A stretch of 64,000 bases of DNA from assembly GCA_035236585.1 (NCBI GenBank), contig CP141137.1, positions 11,672,327 through 11,736,326 on the forward strand, read 5' to 3'. Position numbers and translations under genes: made by a program. Source of the DNA: Warburgia ugandensis (Eukaryota > Streptophyta > Magnoliopsida > Canellales > Canellaceae). Below the pieces are notes generated by a model. That model saw nothing but the letters and a program-made list of their open reading frames with translations. It searched no databases and was not told the DNA's origin. Positions within the stretch are counted from its first letter, which is position 1. Each line of letters opens with the position of its first letter. This document shows positions 46,572 through 58,499 of this stretch, piece by piece.

Positions 46572-46960
46572 AAATGATTGCTTCCAAACTCAGTGAAGTT
46601 GAAAAACTTAATGGTAAAAATTTGATGTAGAAGAGGTGTATTCGTCACATCTTGCCTTAGGATTCTACTGAATATAGTGCAGCTAGAAACCGCCAGCTAA
46701 AGTGACTGCTGCCCAGTGATGCACATATGAAAATTTCTTAGAGGATGATAAGAAGGCTTTGTCTATTATAGTGATCTTTATGGATCCTAATGTGGAAATT
46801 CTGTTTGAGGACTAACCCATTGCCCTAGCCTTGTATAATGTAGTGGCTATTAAATGTGGGAATACTTAGGGTATTCCTATAATATTAACCAATTTACCTT
46901 AGTGGAGTACCTTTTAGTCGCAACAAGAAATCAAAATGAAGTATGTGGATCAAAATATGT
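46572..46960 (+). pseudogene. Ty1/copia gag relic
   Basis: Translation with stops: MIASKLSEVEKLNGKNFDV, then RHILP..STEYSAARNRQLK and DDKKALSIIVIFMDPNVEIL..LYNVVAIKCG. The order matches the start of copia gag (LNGKNF..WK, DxKAL..I..S, W/L-Y-D-x-V..K). No zinc knuckle or pol follows. Confidence 0.6.
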
Positions 46961-47755
46961 AGAGATCATCATTTAAAAGTGAGGGTGTGGTGCCAATAAC
47001 TACCTATTTAAAAAAAATCTTTTAGATAACCAGATAAAAAATTAAATCTCATAATTAAGTGCTTATACGTAAAAATAAATTATTATTATTATTATTACTA
47101 TTATTACTATTTTACAAGCAAAAATTACAAAGCAAATCACTCTCACACTCTCTAAACCTTATTCTTCGGGTGACTCAGACTTGCTATTGGACATTTGTTG
47201 GATTGCAAGGTACGTAATCCCTTGGTGGGTGCGCACACGCCCACACTAGGGCTGCTATTTCAATGGCCCAAACCACTCTTTGTTCATAGTGTGTTTTACA
47301 TCCACAAAGCACTAACTGTAGTTACCTTTCAAAAACAAAACATGAAGTACCAATTACTTGTTCATCTCAAAAATCCCCAAACAGCTTCATCCATCACCTG
47401 ATCCTACCATTTATTGTCCCAAGCTAAGATATAAACCAGACCCATTAACAAACTTTGAAAATATGACTAAAATTACTGGAGTTGGGGGCCATCTAAAATT
47501 GGACCAAGATCAGTGGTTATGATCTTGATTGTTGGTTAGCAAAGGAATTTTAGGCTGAAAATTGAGGATGGTAACAAATTTATATAAGACTAATGCACCT
47601 TAATATTTGAACACTCCATCTTTAGCTCTCCAATCAACCAAACTAAGTCTAATCAAGCATACCTTCACATTAGATAGCATTATCATGCTGGACCCAATTA
47701 CAATCCAGTTTACATTTTTAATGAATAAATACCATGGTTTTGATATTTAGCCAAA
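46961..47755. other. intergenic, nothing recognised
   Basis: Contains an ATT-repeat run near 47085-47115. Confidence 0.3.
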
Positions 47756-47840
47756 AAGAAAAGGCAGTCCAGCACACAAAGATCCCTCATATGTAGGGTC
47801 TGGGAAAGGGATGGACCACAAGGATCTATAGTAAGCATGA
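47756..47840 (-). mobile_element. Au-type SINE, 3' half only
   Basis: AAAGGCAGTCCAGCACACAAAG to GGACCACAAGGATCTATAGTAAG, then unrelated sequence. The tRNA-derived half is absent. No target-site duplication found. Confidence 0.75.
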
Positions 47841-48934
47841 TTTACCAAACAAATATCAAGAAATATTTTAAGAACACTTTTGTTCAAATATAAATATGCA
47901 ATAAAGTTAGTCCAAAGCCACCGTCTAAGTTTGAAATGAGTAGTGGACATGGTTTACCTACTCTAAAGAGTTTTATGTCAAGGAAAATGATAGAAGGACA
48001 CCAGATGTTCTAGTCTCCAAAAACACCTTTTGTCCTTAAGGCCACGTGTTAGTGGGCCACACTGCTTGCTTGATGATGTTTCATGTGTTTAAAACCAGGT
48101 TTCATGGGCCCACACAGGCCAACATAAAACTTGATTTTCAGGAGAGGTTAGATTAGGAGAACCACAATGATCCAATGTTCTCAATTTAGTACGTAGTCAT
48201 AGACTAATAAGACTATATTGGGATCTCAACAAGTATACAAGTGATCATGTTTGGAGTGGAGATTGGTAGTTTTCGCGGTCAAAATGTCTAGCCAATTTTA
48301 TCGTAGACAACTCGACATTTCCTTTGAAGTATATGCTTGATCTCAGTTTGAGTTGCTGCTTGAGGATTAGATTTACGGGTGTTTGCCAGTGATTTGTTTT
48401 GTAATTCTTGGCTTGGAAAAAAGAAGAAGAAAGTAACTATTGCCTCTCATATTATGCCAAGCGTTTTGATCTTATTGTTATTATGTATTAAAGTTGTACT
48501 TAGTTTGAGAGCAATTTAGTCATTTTCTCACCACATAGTGCCTAATTAATTGGTAGTACATGTGGGGTTTAATATAAATTGATGCTAGACGTAGCTAATT
48601 ATCCAAAAGTCCTTATTCTTTTCACATGGGAGTGCTTAATGTATATTTTATATTCAAATCCTTGTCATAATACTGTGGATATCGTCCCACTTTTCTTGTG
48701 CTGACATGTCAAACTTCCATTGTCTTCAGCTCAAGTTTATACAATATGCAAGGCGAAAATGAAGTCTACTCTCCACTGTTAGACATTTCCTAAAATTTAC
48801 TTCTGGTTTGTTTTTCTCTTAATCACATCTTCTCCTGTCAAATCTTAGGTTAAAGATGAACAATTTGATTCAACGTAGTTACTATTACCCCTCACGTCAC
48901 CTCCTCCATTAGCTTTCTGCCCAGCTTCCTAAGA
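47841..48934. other. intergenic, nothing recognised
   Basis: No domain-bearing frame or named repeat seen. Confidence 0.3.
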
Positions 48935-49112
48935 GTGTAGCTCAGTGCCCGAAGTTCCTACATATGCAATGTTCGAGGAAAGGGTGGACCACTTGAGTCT
49001 ATAGTAAGTAGCCTTATCTTGCATTTTTATAAGAAGCTATTCCTGCGTCTCAAATTCATGACCTCAAGGTCATCTACAACAACTCCACCATTGTGGCAAG
49101 GCTCCCCTTCTT
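48935..49112 (-). mobile_element. Au-type SINE, diverged
   Basis: Starts GTGTAGCTCAGTGCCCGAAG, with its extreme 3' end changed, and ends ATTGTGGCAAGGCTCCCC. Contains CATGACCTCAAGGTCAT. Confidence 0.82.
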
Positions 49113-50952
49113 TTTCTTGCTTTCTACAGAAATAAATTATAAAAATGAGAAGGTTCATTAAAGTTTGTGGTTTGTCACTCCTTGTGGGTGAAATGATGGG
49201 CCATTTCAACTCACTTGTCTAGTTTATAACTCTATTCAAAGTTAGCAAAACATGCCTAAGACATTTTATGGCTAATTATTTTAGTAATAAAAGCAAAAAT
49301 AATCCGCTCAAGTTGATGGTATTGCTAGCAAAATGGCCAACCTTTTTCTTAATCTTTTTGGAACTTAATTGGACGTCAGAGTCTATTATCAAGTTTTATA
49401 TGTCTGCTAATTATCTATTCATCTAACCTTACACTTTTATCCAATTTATCTTAATAGCTATGGACAATTGGCCAATATTAAAAATCATCAACTAGTGAAA
49501 AATGTTGCATGTATAATTTCCTCCACTCAAGATGTGGGATGATGAATAATATCTTAGTCCCATCAATCCTAGACATCTATATAGTCTGTCCAAAGAGACC
49601 CTCCCTTTTAGTGATTTTAGGCATGATTTTTGGAAGATCTAATCTCCATTTGTCTTGCTTGGCCTCCTAGAGGTTAACTAGACACCAAAATTACACCAGT
49701 TGGATGATCTAAACCTATATTTCTTTGGTTTAAATCACAAGTAATCATTATCAAAGACTTAAAGAAAATAGAGGCAGAATCATTTGATTGCCATAACTCT
49801 TTACTTGTAGCTAAATAAGGGTTGGGGACCGACAAGATGAGTAGCCTAGATCTAAAATAGAAGGCTGAGATGCTTGATATGTATATCTATGTCTATTATT
49901 TGAGAAAAATTTCTATACTTACTATCAATTTTTCGATCTTCTAGGAATGATCACCTAGACCTGAATGTCCATGTATGTATTATCTCCACTTATTGGGTTC
50001 TATGCAATTAACTAACTCCATAGAGCATTAGTTGCTACTTCACAGTCTTGCATATTAGTATACATATTTTATTTGTTTCTTCTAATGGTTGGTCAAGTAA
50101 TTAAAATGTACTCTCTTTTTTTTTTCTTTTTTACAAAATAACAAAACCGGTTTAATCTTCATAAATTTTATTGTAAATTTTGTGTAGTCCTAGTCCGTAA
50201 ATCAATTATACATAGTTTAGTTTAAAGGAGTTAATTGTTGATTATTGTAGGTACTAATCCTTTGAATCTAATGATTCTTAAGCATAAATGCATTAGCCAA
50301 AATCATAGTTTAAAAACTCAAAAACTTGACTCACATGGCAAGCAAATCAAGTTAAATGCAACTTGTGAGTTACTCGAAAATACTCGAGGGTGATTTTGAA
50401 CAAAATCCATTTTATGTTGATGATCATATCTAGTTTATTTACTTTATATGCACAAATAGTCATTAGGCTACTTGCTAGTTGATTAGGATGAGATGTTACT
50501 ATTGGGAGGTTTCATGCTCAAATTTTCAAACAATTTAGTTCTTCTATTATGTAGCAAGTCAAGTCATACTTGACTAGATTTGCCAACGAGTTGAGTAACT
50601 CTTACAAATTCTTTGAGTCGACTCATGAGTTTTAGAACTATAGTCTGGGACATGGCTTGCATTATTACATCTATAAGCATCACATCCCTATTTTAATCTT
50701 ATTACTTTAGCATCATGGAGTTGTAAGTGTGAGAAACATGATTAGCATTTATAAGATGCAATTCCAACTATATATATATATCCCATTAATTAACTTAGCT
50801 AGTAAAACAATAGCTGTTCAACAAATATTTAGTACACAACTCAGACATCTCTCTTGGAATACTCTTGTTGGCAGGTTAGATTTCTTGCTTTTCCCTTTGG
50901 CTGGAGACTAGATTTAGGACAATGCGAGTGATTTGCTTTGTAATTATTTCCT

Positions 50953-50956
<4 letters not shown>
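49113..50956. other. intergenic, nothing recognised
   Basis: AT-rich; no gene or named repeat recognised. Confidence 0.3.

Positions 50957-51001
<45 letters not shown>
50957..51001. repeat. (TA)n microsatellite
   Basis: About 22 uninterrupted TA units. Confidence 0.97.
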
Positions 51002-51004
<3 letters not shown>

Positions 51005-52533
51005 CTTGGAAGACTAACTCTTTTTTTCTCGGCAAGATCCAATCACTAAAATCATAACGTCTAAGATGTTTGATCCATATTTTAAAAACTTGAAAACTCG
51101 ATTGGACTCGAAAGTCAAGCGAGGTAAAATTAGCTGTGGGTAACTCAAAAGTATTTGAAGGAGATTAAATTTTTTTTTTTACTAATTTCTACTTTATATT
51201 TATAACTTTTAGTAAATTTGTAAACCTAAACATTAGGTAACTTGGTTAGGACAGAGTGTTGATGGTTGAGAAGCCCAGTGTTCAAATCTTCACTCAAATT
51301 AGTTTATTTTATTACACAGCAAGTCAACTCGACGATGACTCTCCTTGCTACCGAGTTGAGTTTTGTTACTCGACTCACTAATTTTAAGTATGAAGAAATT
51401 GATAACGGCACTCTTCTTTCCCTTCCACGCATTCGGTTGCTCTTACGTTTTCTTATTGCTTTTAACAGTAAACTTCTCTAGGATGAAACTATTTTCTTAT
51501 TAAAAAAAGAAAAAAATACACAATTTCCATTGGAGAATGTGTGGAGTTCGAGGAAGAGAGTGTCAGAAACAGCTAATCCCACGAGCCAACTCCCAAACTC
51601 CAAGTCCCCGATTCCCGCGCCACCTTCTTTCCCAACTGTTCTTCCAACGTTGCATGCATGCCACCGTCCCCAACTCTCTCCTCCTTTCTTTATTTCTTTT
51701 CCTGCCACAACTTTAATTAATCCCACTAAATTCTTACAGTTGTTTGGTGATCAGGACCGTTGATCTGACGGGCCAATCTTTTCATTAGTCATGATCAGAA
51801 GTTGAATAAGACCATCAGATGATGGTGGGCCAGCTCTAGTCTGACGCATTACACTAGGCAATGCATAAATCAATCAAACAGTAGAATTCAAGATTAAGAA
51901 AATGAAAGATGGTTTAAAAAAAACCACAAATAAAAGTTTTTTCTTTTCTTTTTTTACAACCTTTCCGAAAAAATCATTTTTTAGGATCCAAACAAAGACT
52001 GTAAAACAAAATAAACCTTATTAAACTATTATAATAGAGGAATATATTCCTTTTTATCAGTAAGAACACCATCAAATCTGAGAAGAATAAATTAATGGAG
52101 AATATAATACAAATCTCAGATTTGGACTTAGATTCTTATTTGTTAAAATGTGCCATATTTTGAAATAATAATAACTTAAACTGTGTCTTCTCCTCGAGGG
52201 AGGAAGTCCAAAACCAACCCAGTTGTGTCACTGCACACGGCATCTCCTGGAGGAATTTCTTAGTCTTCAAGACAAGCCCAGCATATTCAGAGAGCAATGC
52301 AACAAGTAGCATTTCCTCTCGTGTCTTCTCTTTGCTTTTGCGCCAGCATGAGAACTTACTGTAGGAAAGTGGAAGAGGAAGTTATTATACGGCGTTTAAG
52401 CCATCATAAGCTAGCCCCTGGGATCCGTCTCATCTTCCACATGTATCCCATCAAATATATATTTCAGAAGACTAACACAGTGGGAAAAATCTTCATATGG
52501 GCTTCACACTGCAGGAGTTTAGTTTACACTTCG
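51002..52533. other. intergenic, no gene supported
   Basis: Frames at 51530-51763 and 52297-52557 (77 and 86 codons) have no recognised domain. The stretch at 51500-51720 is locally GC-richer and Pro/Ser-coding, but lacks support as a gene. Confidence 0.3.
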
Positions 52534-52544
52534 TACGTTGAAAG

Positions 52545-52697
52545 TTATCGTCGTTGAGTTTACGGGTTTAAGGTGTGGAAACAGTTTCTTGCAAAAATGC
52601 AAGATAAGGCTGCATAGTATAAACCCTCTTAGTTTTCCATTTTCCCTGACCCCGCATACTGCATATGTGGGAGCTTCGTGCTCTGGGGCTGCCCTTT
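52545..52697 (+). mobile_element. Au-type SINE, 5'-truncated, inside a gypsy relic
   Basis: Begins near GTTATCGTCG, has TTTACGGGTTTAAGGTGTGG at box B, and ends TCTGGGGCTGCCCTTT. Flanks TACGTTGAAAG (52534-52544) / TATGTCGAAAG (52698-52708) are a likely target-site duplication. Confidence 0.8.
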
Positions 52698-53740
52698 TAT
52701 GTCGAAAGGCTATTAAAGGACGTGAGTTTCTGAACATCTAGCAAACCATTCTATTGATGATCCCATTACAGTTTATGACCAATTCCTAGATGAAGACATT
52801 ATAGTCATTGAATAGATGGATGGAAGGTGTTCTTATATTTTGATGGAGCATCTAAAGCTGTTGGAAAAGGATCGAGTGCTCTTTTGATCTCAACTCATGG
52901 AGTATATATTCCGATTGTTGTCTCTCTTTATTGCTTCCCTGCACTAATGATAAAGCTAAATATAAAGCCTGATTGCTGGTCTTAAGGCTGCTCTATCTTT
53001 GGGTGTTAGAGTTTTATATGTGTATGGAGATTCCAAATTGATGGTCTTTCAAGAAAATAAGGATTGAGAGGCCAAACAAGAAAAATTGATACCCATTTTG
53101 TGCAGAGAAAACAACAAATATACTAATTCATTGGCAGCCATTGCTTCATTAACACCAAATAATGTTGTTGCAAAGCCAATTCATATTACACAGAGAAGAA
53201 CTGCTATTTATTAATTTGCCCAATAGAAACTGTTGCTGCTGATGCTTCTCTGGATGCTTGGTTCTTTCCAGTTTGGTATTATATGAGCAAAAGAGAATGT
53301 CATTGAATTACTTTGACAAAAGACAAGAGGAGGATTAGAAATCAAGCAGCTTAGACAATTATCTTTGATGGGGTTTTAGCAATATGTCTAGGAAATTGAT
53401 GTTATTGGTAAAATCTATCCAAATGCTACTAATTGGAACTACTACATTCTCCCTGCCATTGACTATTTTACTGAATGGGTTGAGGCTACTTCTTTCAAGT
53501 CAATTGTTGCTAAAAAGGTGCTGACTTTGTGAAATATAACATCATCTGCCGATATATGGAATTTCCCATGAGTTGGTTTCTGATAAAGGTATACAATTTA
53601 AGGGAGACGTTGGCAGACTGTGTTCCTGCTACAAGATTAAAAGGCATTTCTCTTCACCCCAGATCAACAATGTTGTTGAAGCTGTTAACAAAAATTTGAA
53701 GACAATTCTTAATATACTTCACAATTCAAGTCATATTGAC
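52698..53740 (+). pseudogene. Ty3/gypsy pol relic (RNase H and integrase)
   Basis: Frame-broken translation: RKAIKGREFL, LANHSIDDP, QFLDEDIIVIE and YFDGASKAVGKGSSALLIS, the linker and RNase H start of gypsy pol (DGA catalytic Asp). From about 53380: WNYYILPAIDYFTEWVEA, SDKGIQFKGD and KIKRHFSSPQINNVVEAVNK, the integrase core with its second Asp (SDKG) and a degraded third motif (NNVVEAVNK for NGQAEA.NK). Reverse transcriptase, LTRs and the integrase end are missing. Confidence 0.8.
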
Positions 53741-53764
53741 TTGCTACAAATCAAACCTTTATGG

Positions 53765-53960
53765 TTTGCGACATTTTTTCTAGCCTTTTGGCCTGCAACA
53801 CTTCAAACCTTTGTAGTTTGCCACAATTTAGGCCTTTTGATGAACTATATAATTCAGATCTTTTTACCTGCTACATTTTGGGCTCATTGGTCTGCTACAT
53901 TTCAAGCATTTTTAGCTTGCTACACTTTGTCTTTTTATACTTACCACATTTTCAGTTTTA
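53765..53960. repeat. degenerate minisatellite, about 25-bp unit
   Basis: About seven units begin GCTACATTT-like (GCGACATTT, GCAACACTT, GCCACAATT, GCTACATTTTGG, GCTACATTTCAA, GCTACACTT, ACCACATTT) and end in TTTTAGCTT-like T-rich words. It follows the gypsy integrase relic directly, and the SINE at 53963 inserted into its last unit. Confidence 0.75.
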
Positions 53961-53962
53961 CA

Positions 53963-54138
53963 GAAGGGGAACCTTGGCACAACAGTAAAAGTTATGTGAC
54001 CTTGAGGTCATGGGTTCAAGGCGTAGAAACAGTCTCTTTAAAAAATGCAAGGTAAGGCTATTTACTATAGACCCTTGTGGTCCGCCCCTTCCCCGAACCC
54101 CGCATAGGCGGGAACTTCGTGCACCGGAGCTGCCCTTT
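53963..54138 (+). mobile_element. Au-type SINE, full length, well preserved
   Basis: Runs from GAAGGGGAACCTTGGCACAAC to GTGCACCGGAGCTGCCCTTT. Perfect 17-bp target-site duplication, ACATTTTCAGTTTTACA, at 53946-53962 and 54139-54155. Confidence 0.95.
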
Positions 54139-54440
54139 ACATTTTCAGTTTTACATCTTTCAAGTCCTTTTGAATTCACTATATTTTATCTCTATTTGAT
54201 TTGTTTTCACTCTTCAAAATCTTATTACTCCCTGCATTCATAGTTTTGAATTTACAAATTATGGACTTTTTTGTTTAGCCTTTCTTATATTTCTTTCGCA
54301 AATGTTTTCACCCAAACAACGGGCATCACATGCCTTCATTTGGTTGTCTTCATAATTTGAGGTCTATTACTTAGACTGTTGGACTTTGTCAATCGAATAC
54401 TTAAAAGAAGGGCATCTATTATACCCAAATTCGCACTATA

Positions 54441-54566
54441 AAAAAAAGGGCAGTCCCAGTGCACAAAGCTCCCGCCTATGCTAGGTCTAGGGAAGGGGCA
54501 GACTACAAGGGCCTAAAGTACACAACCTTACCTTGCATTTTACAAGAGGCCGTTTCCACGCCTTGA
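54441..54566 (-). mobile_element. Au-type SINE, 5'-truncated at box B, with target-site duplication
   Basis: Keeps about 126 bp of the 3' side and stops at CTTGAACCC. Flanked by ACCCAAATTCGCACTATA at 54423-54440 and 54567-54584. The ACCC of the target coincides with SINE sequence at the 5' joint. Confidence 0.9.
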
Positions 54567-54585
54567 ACCCAAATTCGCACTATAA

Positions 54586-55418
54586 GACAATCAAATAAGG
54601 ATCACTGGTTTTAATCACAACTTTAATATGTTTGAGTAGTTTTATGAGTTTAAATCATTTGTTCGATTGCAAATTTATAATACTATTAGACAATGAAGAA
54701 CTCTAAATAGTGAATTGCTTCCATAAAGTCATGAAAGTCTTCAAAAGGCCTTTTTGCTCACACTTTTATAGTGCAGCACATTATAATGATTATACTTTAG
54801 TGTTGTGCTATATTACAACTTGATGATATCATCGGATTAGAACTATTTTCATATATATCTTTTCATACCTAGGAATTTAGTCCCACATAATCCAAATAAG
54901 TTAGAAGTTCTAGACTTCGGTACGGTATAAGGAAAGTACTTGACAACAACAAGGATACGCACGACAACAACAATAAATGAGCACATAGTCCATTGAAGTT
55001 AACAAGATAGTTAAATTGCTTTAAATTGCTTTTAGTTAGGGTTAGTTTAGTTTAACTTGGTTTAATTTTTTTCAAATACTTTTTCATATTTCTGTTGAAT
55101 TACTTTAGTTAGTTTAATAGTTTAATTTCAAGTGTATTTAATAGTTTAATTTCAAGTGTACTTTTATTCTTGAGTTCCTTATATATTTTCTACATGTTTG
55201 AATTTTGGATTCTATGCTAATATTAGCGCTGCACAATTCTCCTTTGAGGAAATTAGCACTGTGCTAATTTATTTGGAAACCCATGATTGATTTTTTTAGG
55301 TTTCCTCAAACTTTATCTTCAATTCTCAAGCTCGTTCAGTGCCCTTCAACATCGACTTAATTGACACATTGTGGAGAGAACAAGGACCTTAGAAATCTCG
55401 CTATTAGTATTGATCCAA
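54586..55418. other. intergenic, with a short 31-bp tandem repeat
   Basis: TAGTTTAATTTCAAGTGTA occurs twice at about 55110-55165. Otherwise nothing recognised. Confidence 0.4.
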
Positions 55419-55431
55419 TTAGATCTTGTGA

Positions 55432-55488
55432 TCCGCCCCTCCCCAGACCCCGCATAGGCAGGAGTTTCATGTACCGGGCCTGCCCTTT
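55432..55488 (+). mobile_element. Au-type SINE, last 57 bp only, with target-site duplication
   Basis: TCCGCCCCTCCCCAGACCCC to CCGGGCCTGCCCTT. Flanked by TTAGATCTTGTGA at 55419-55431 and 55489-55501. The target's CTTGTG overlaps the CTTGTGGTCC of the SINE: microhomology at the 5' joint. Confidence 0.88.
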
Positions 55489-55578
55489 TTAGATCTTGTG
55501 ACCTTTATTTCCATAAGTGGCGATTCTATGTTGAATGATTTCTGTATTAATAGATATGGTTTTCAGTTGTTAATAGTA

Positions 55579-55627
55579 AAAAGGGCAGCCCCGGTGCATG
55601 AAGCTCCCGCTTATGCGGGGTCTGGGG
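55579..55627 (-). mobile_element. Au-type SINE, last 49 bp only, with target-site duplication
   Basis: AAAAGGGCAGCCCCGGTGCA to GCGGGGTCTGGGG. Flanked by a perfect 15-bp duplication, CAGTTGTTAATAGTA, at 55564-55578 and 55628-55642. Confidence 0.9.
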
Positions 55628-56160
55628 CAGTTGTTAATAGTAGTTACTATACTATTAAAAGTAGATATCTCGTAAGTCATCACATAATAATCTTGTCTTT
55701 TGAGAAGTCTCTTATGATTTTAGTTGGAAATTGCATTTGAATCAAGGATCTGATAAAGAAGATGAACGGTTTGGATGACGTATTTATCTGGACCCAGTAT
55801 TGTTTCTGTTTACCGCACACTAGAATCATGCTTGGTTATACCGTATGAACGAGTGCTGGGCCCATGAGCACCTGCCAAAACCCGTGTAGAGCTGTGCATT
55901 AGCCGTATAGTGTGATGAATCAAGGCTGTCTTGTGCACTCAACCTGCACCTCAAGGAGGTGCTAACAGTCTTTGATGCTTTTCAGCCTTGATTTTGTGGA
56001 GGATGTAGACCTAGATAATCCCAATCTAACATAGATAAGCTGAATCAGCATTGTAATTGGAAGGGACAGTTGCCTCAAGGATATCTTCGTAAGGTGGCTT
56101 CTCTTTACATGGGGTTTTTCTGTTGATTTTTTGTGGAATCATTGGTTCTTAATGCAACTA

Positions 56161-56336
56161 GGGCAGCGCCGGTGCACGAAGCTCCTGCATATGTGGGGTC
56201 TAGGAAAGAGACTGACTACAAGAGTTAATAGTACGCAGTTTTATCTTGCATTTTGCAAGAGATTATTTTCATGCCTTGAACCCGTGACCTCAAGGTCACA
56301 TAACGACAATTATACCATTGCGCCAAGGCTCCCCTT
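56161..56336 (-). mobile_element. Au-type SINE, full length
   Basis: Runs from GGGCAGCGCCGGTGCACGAA to CCATTGCGCCAAGGCTCCCC. The usual A-run before GGGC is missing and no target-site duplication is evident. Confidence 0.9.
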
Positions 56337-56949
56337 CAATCTAACCCCAAATTCAATCTACTTTGAGCTCAAACTGGGTCCAACTGGAATTTTCTATAAA
56401 TTATACTAAAAAGACTGAAGTAATAGAATAACTAAATGGGAAGAGTGTGATTGAAGAAATGTTGACACTTGCACGTTGATGCTAAAGTTGAACATTGACT
56501 CTACTTTGCAGTTGTAAGCACTCAAACAGGATCATTTATGGGAGGTGGGCCATCAAATCCAAAATGCTCTCTCAAGGTCAAACCATTATGTCTCCATACC
56601 CTCGCATGGTCTAGTGCTGATCGTCACCTTTTATTTTTATACTATTTTATAATAATATAATACTACATATAGAAGAAGGTTCATTTCATTGTAGAGGTGG
56701 GCTTCACCATATTGGACCTTGTAATCTTGTGGGCGCCAAAGAAGCATGCAAGCCATTCATGCTTGTCCAATTCCATCTTGGAATGTTTCTAAAGGAGTGT
56801 CATGACAATTGGAAAGGGACAAGCACATGGTTTAGGGAGAGCCTTAATCTCTGGGAATTTAGGTAGCTGGAGTTATCAGCTGTAATCGTATTCCACGCTC
56901 ACCACTAAAGGTGGTGTACAAAAAACAAAAAAAAATGAAAAAGAAAAAG

Positions 56950-57475
56950 AAAAAGAACAGCCCAGCGCATGAAGTTCCCATGTATTCAGGATTTGGAAAA
57001 AGGGCGGACGACAAGGCTTAAATCTGCTCTGCAGATCTACACAACTACCGGGCAGCTTTCTCAAATATCTGTTTCTGCCTCTTCTCTCTACTGCTATGGC
57101 TGCACTCTCTTAGCAAGCCAAGTAACATGGCGGCCGAACTGAACCAATCCTAGGACTCAACATCAGATTCAAAATCTTAAGGACAGGACTATATCCTATT
57201 CTCGAACCTTCTGCCGAGCTCTACCTTGCCAGCATTTCTTTTGAAGGAGGCCACAGAAATGTCTTCATTGAGATTTGATAGAGTAAAGATGCATTAGTGG
57301 TTGATAAGTTGTAATTGGATAAGTTATTAGGAATATGATGGAACGAAAGACCAAGGAAAGGAAGAAGAATGCACTAAAATGCAGGTGCTGCACCACTCCT
57401 CACCTTATATTTTTTCAAGAGAATGTTTTCACACTTTAGATCCACGACCTCAAAGTCACAGAACGACAATTATAG
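56950..57475 (-). mobile_element. Au-type SINE split by an insertion of about 365 bp
   Basis: The 3' half (AAAAGAACAGCCCAGCGC..GGGCGGACGACAAGGC) lies at 56950-57020. The 5' half (CTCACCTTATATTTTTTCAAG..CCACGACCTCAAAGTCACAG) lies at 57388-57475, in the same orientation and the correct order. Between them is unrelated sequence without a recognised family. The last 5' bases are missing. Confidence 0.65.
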
Positions 57476-57823
57476 GTGGTGCGTTCTTCCTTAATTTGGG
57501 ACGGAAAGAGAAGAGTCAGCAATAAGGTATGAAGCTTTGGGAGAAGAGTTGAAAAGTCAGCTCCACCCAATTTCTTAGGTCTTCTGGGAAGCAATGACGT
57601 TTGCAGATGTAGGAATGGACTTGAACCATATTCTACCTTCTTTTTCTCTAATGAAACTAATAAAACCATGTAAAAGCTGATAAAACTGACTGGTGGCTTG
57701 TGACTCAAGTGAGAATCTATTGACGCATGGTGTGACTCATTTCTCCTTAATTATGATTTTTTTCATTGGTTATTTTTATTGTTTTGGTACACACTTCATA
57801 ATGATATTCAATGAAGGGGAGCC

Positions 57824-57993
57824 TTGGCACAACGGTAGAGCTGTCATCGTATGACCTTGAGGTCATGAGTTCAGGATATGGAAACAGGATCTTACAAAAT
57901 GCAAGATAAGGCTGCATCGTATTGACTCTTGTGGTCCGTCCCTCCCCAAACCCCATATTTGTGGGAGCTTCGTGTGCACCAGGACTGCCCCTT
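57824..57993 (+). mobile_element. Au-type SINE, full length
   Basis: Runs from AAGGGGAGCCTTGGCACAAC to GTGCACCAGGACTGCCCC. No clear target-site duplication. Confidence 0.9.
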
Positions 57994-58436
57994 CTATCAT
58001 ATGTAGCTGCAAATGACTTATATTGGCGAAATATCATACAGTACTGCAGCAGAAAGTAAGAAATATAAAAGAAAAATTGATCATCAATTATGAACATCAA
58101 AATTAAGATATCAGATTAAAACAACGGATTCCCGGGGTTTTGTTAAAAAATAAAAATTACCCCACCACGGATTTGCCTCTATAGCTTTGTAACACCAAGA
58201 AGTCTCGCCGCCATAAAAGCTACAGCATCTAGCTAAGAACGGCTACAGAGCTCAACTCTAAAAGCATCTATCAATTCACATGTTTTGTGGCTACGAGCAT
58301 TAATGGAGGCAAAACTAGATTGTATAGTATTTATACGTGTAATGGAAAGGATTTCAACGCCATAGGCTTATAGCAGGGGTATATTCTCACTAGTGTAGAG
58401 GACAACTCTTCAGAGATAATACACAACTGCCTCTAT

Positions 58437-58499
58437 GGGATGCAGCCTTACCTTGCATTTGCAAGAGGCCGCTTCTATGCCTTGAACCCGTGACCTAAA
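58437..58499 (-). mobile_element. Au-type SINE internal fragment
   Basis: GGGATGCAGCCTTACCTTGC to TTGAACCCGTGACCT, the centre of the SINE only. Both ends are missing. Confidence 0.75.
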
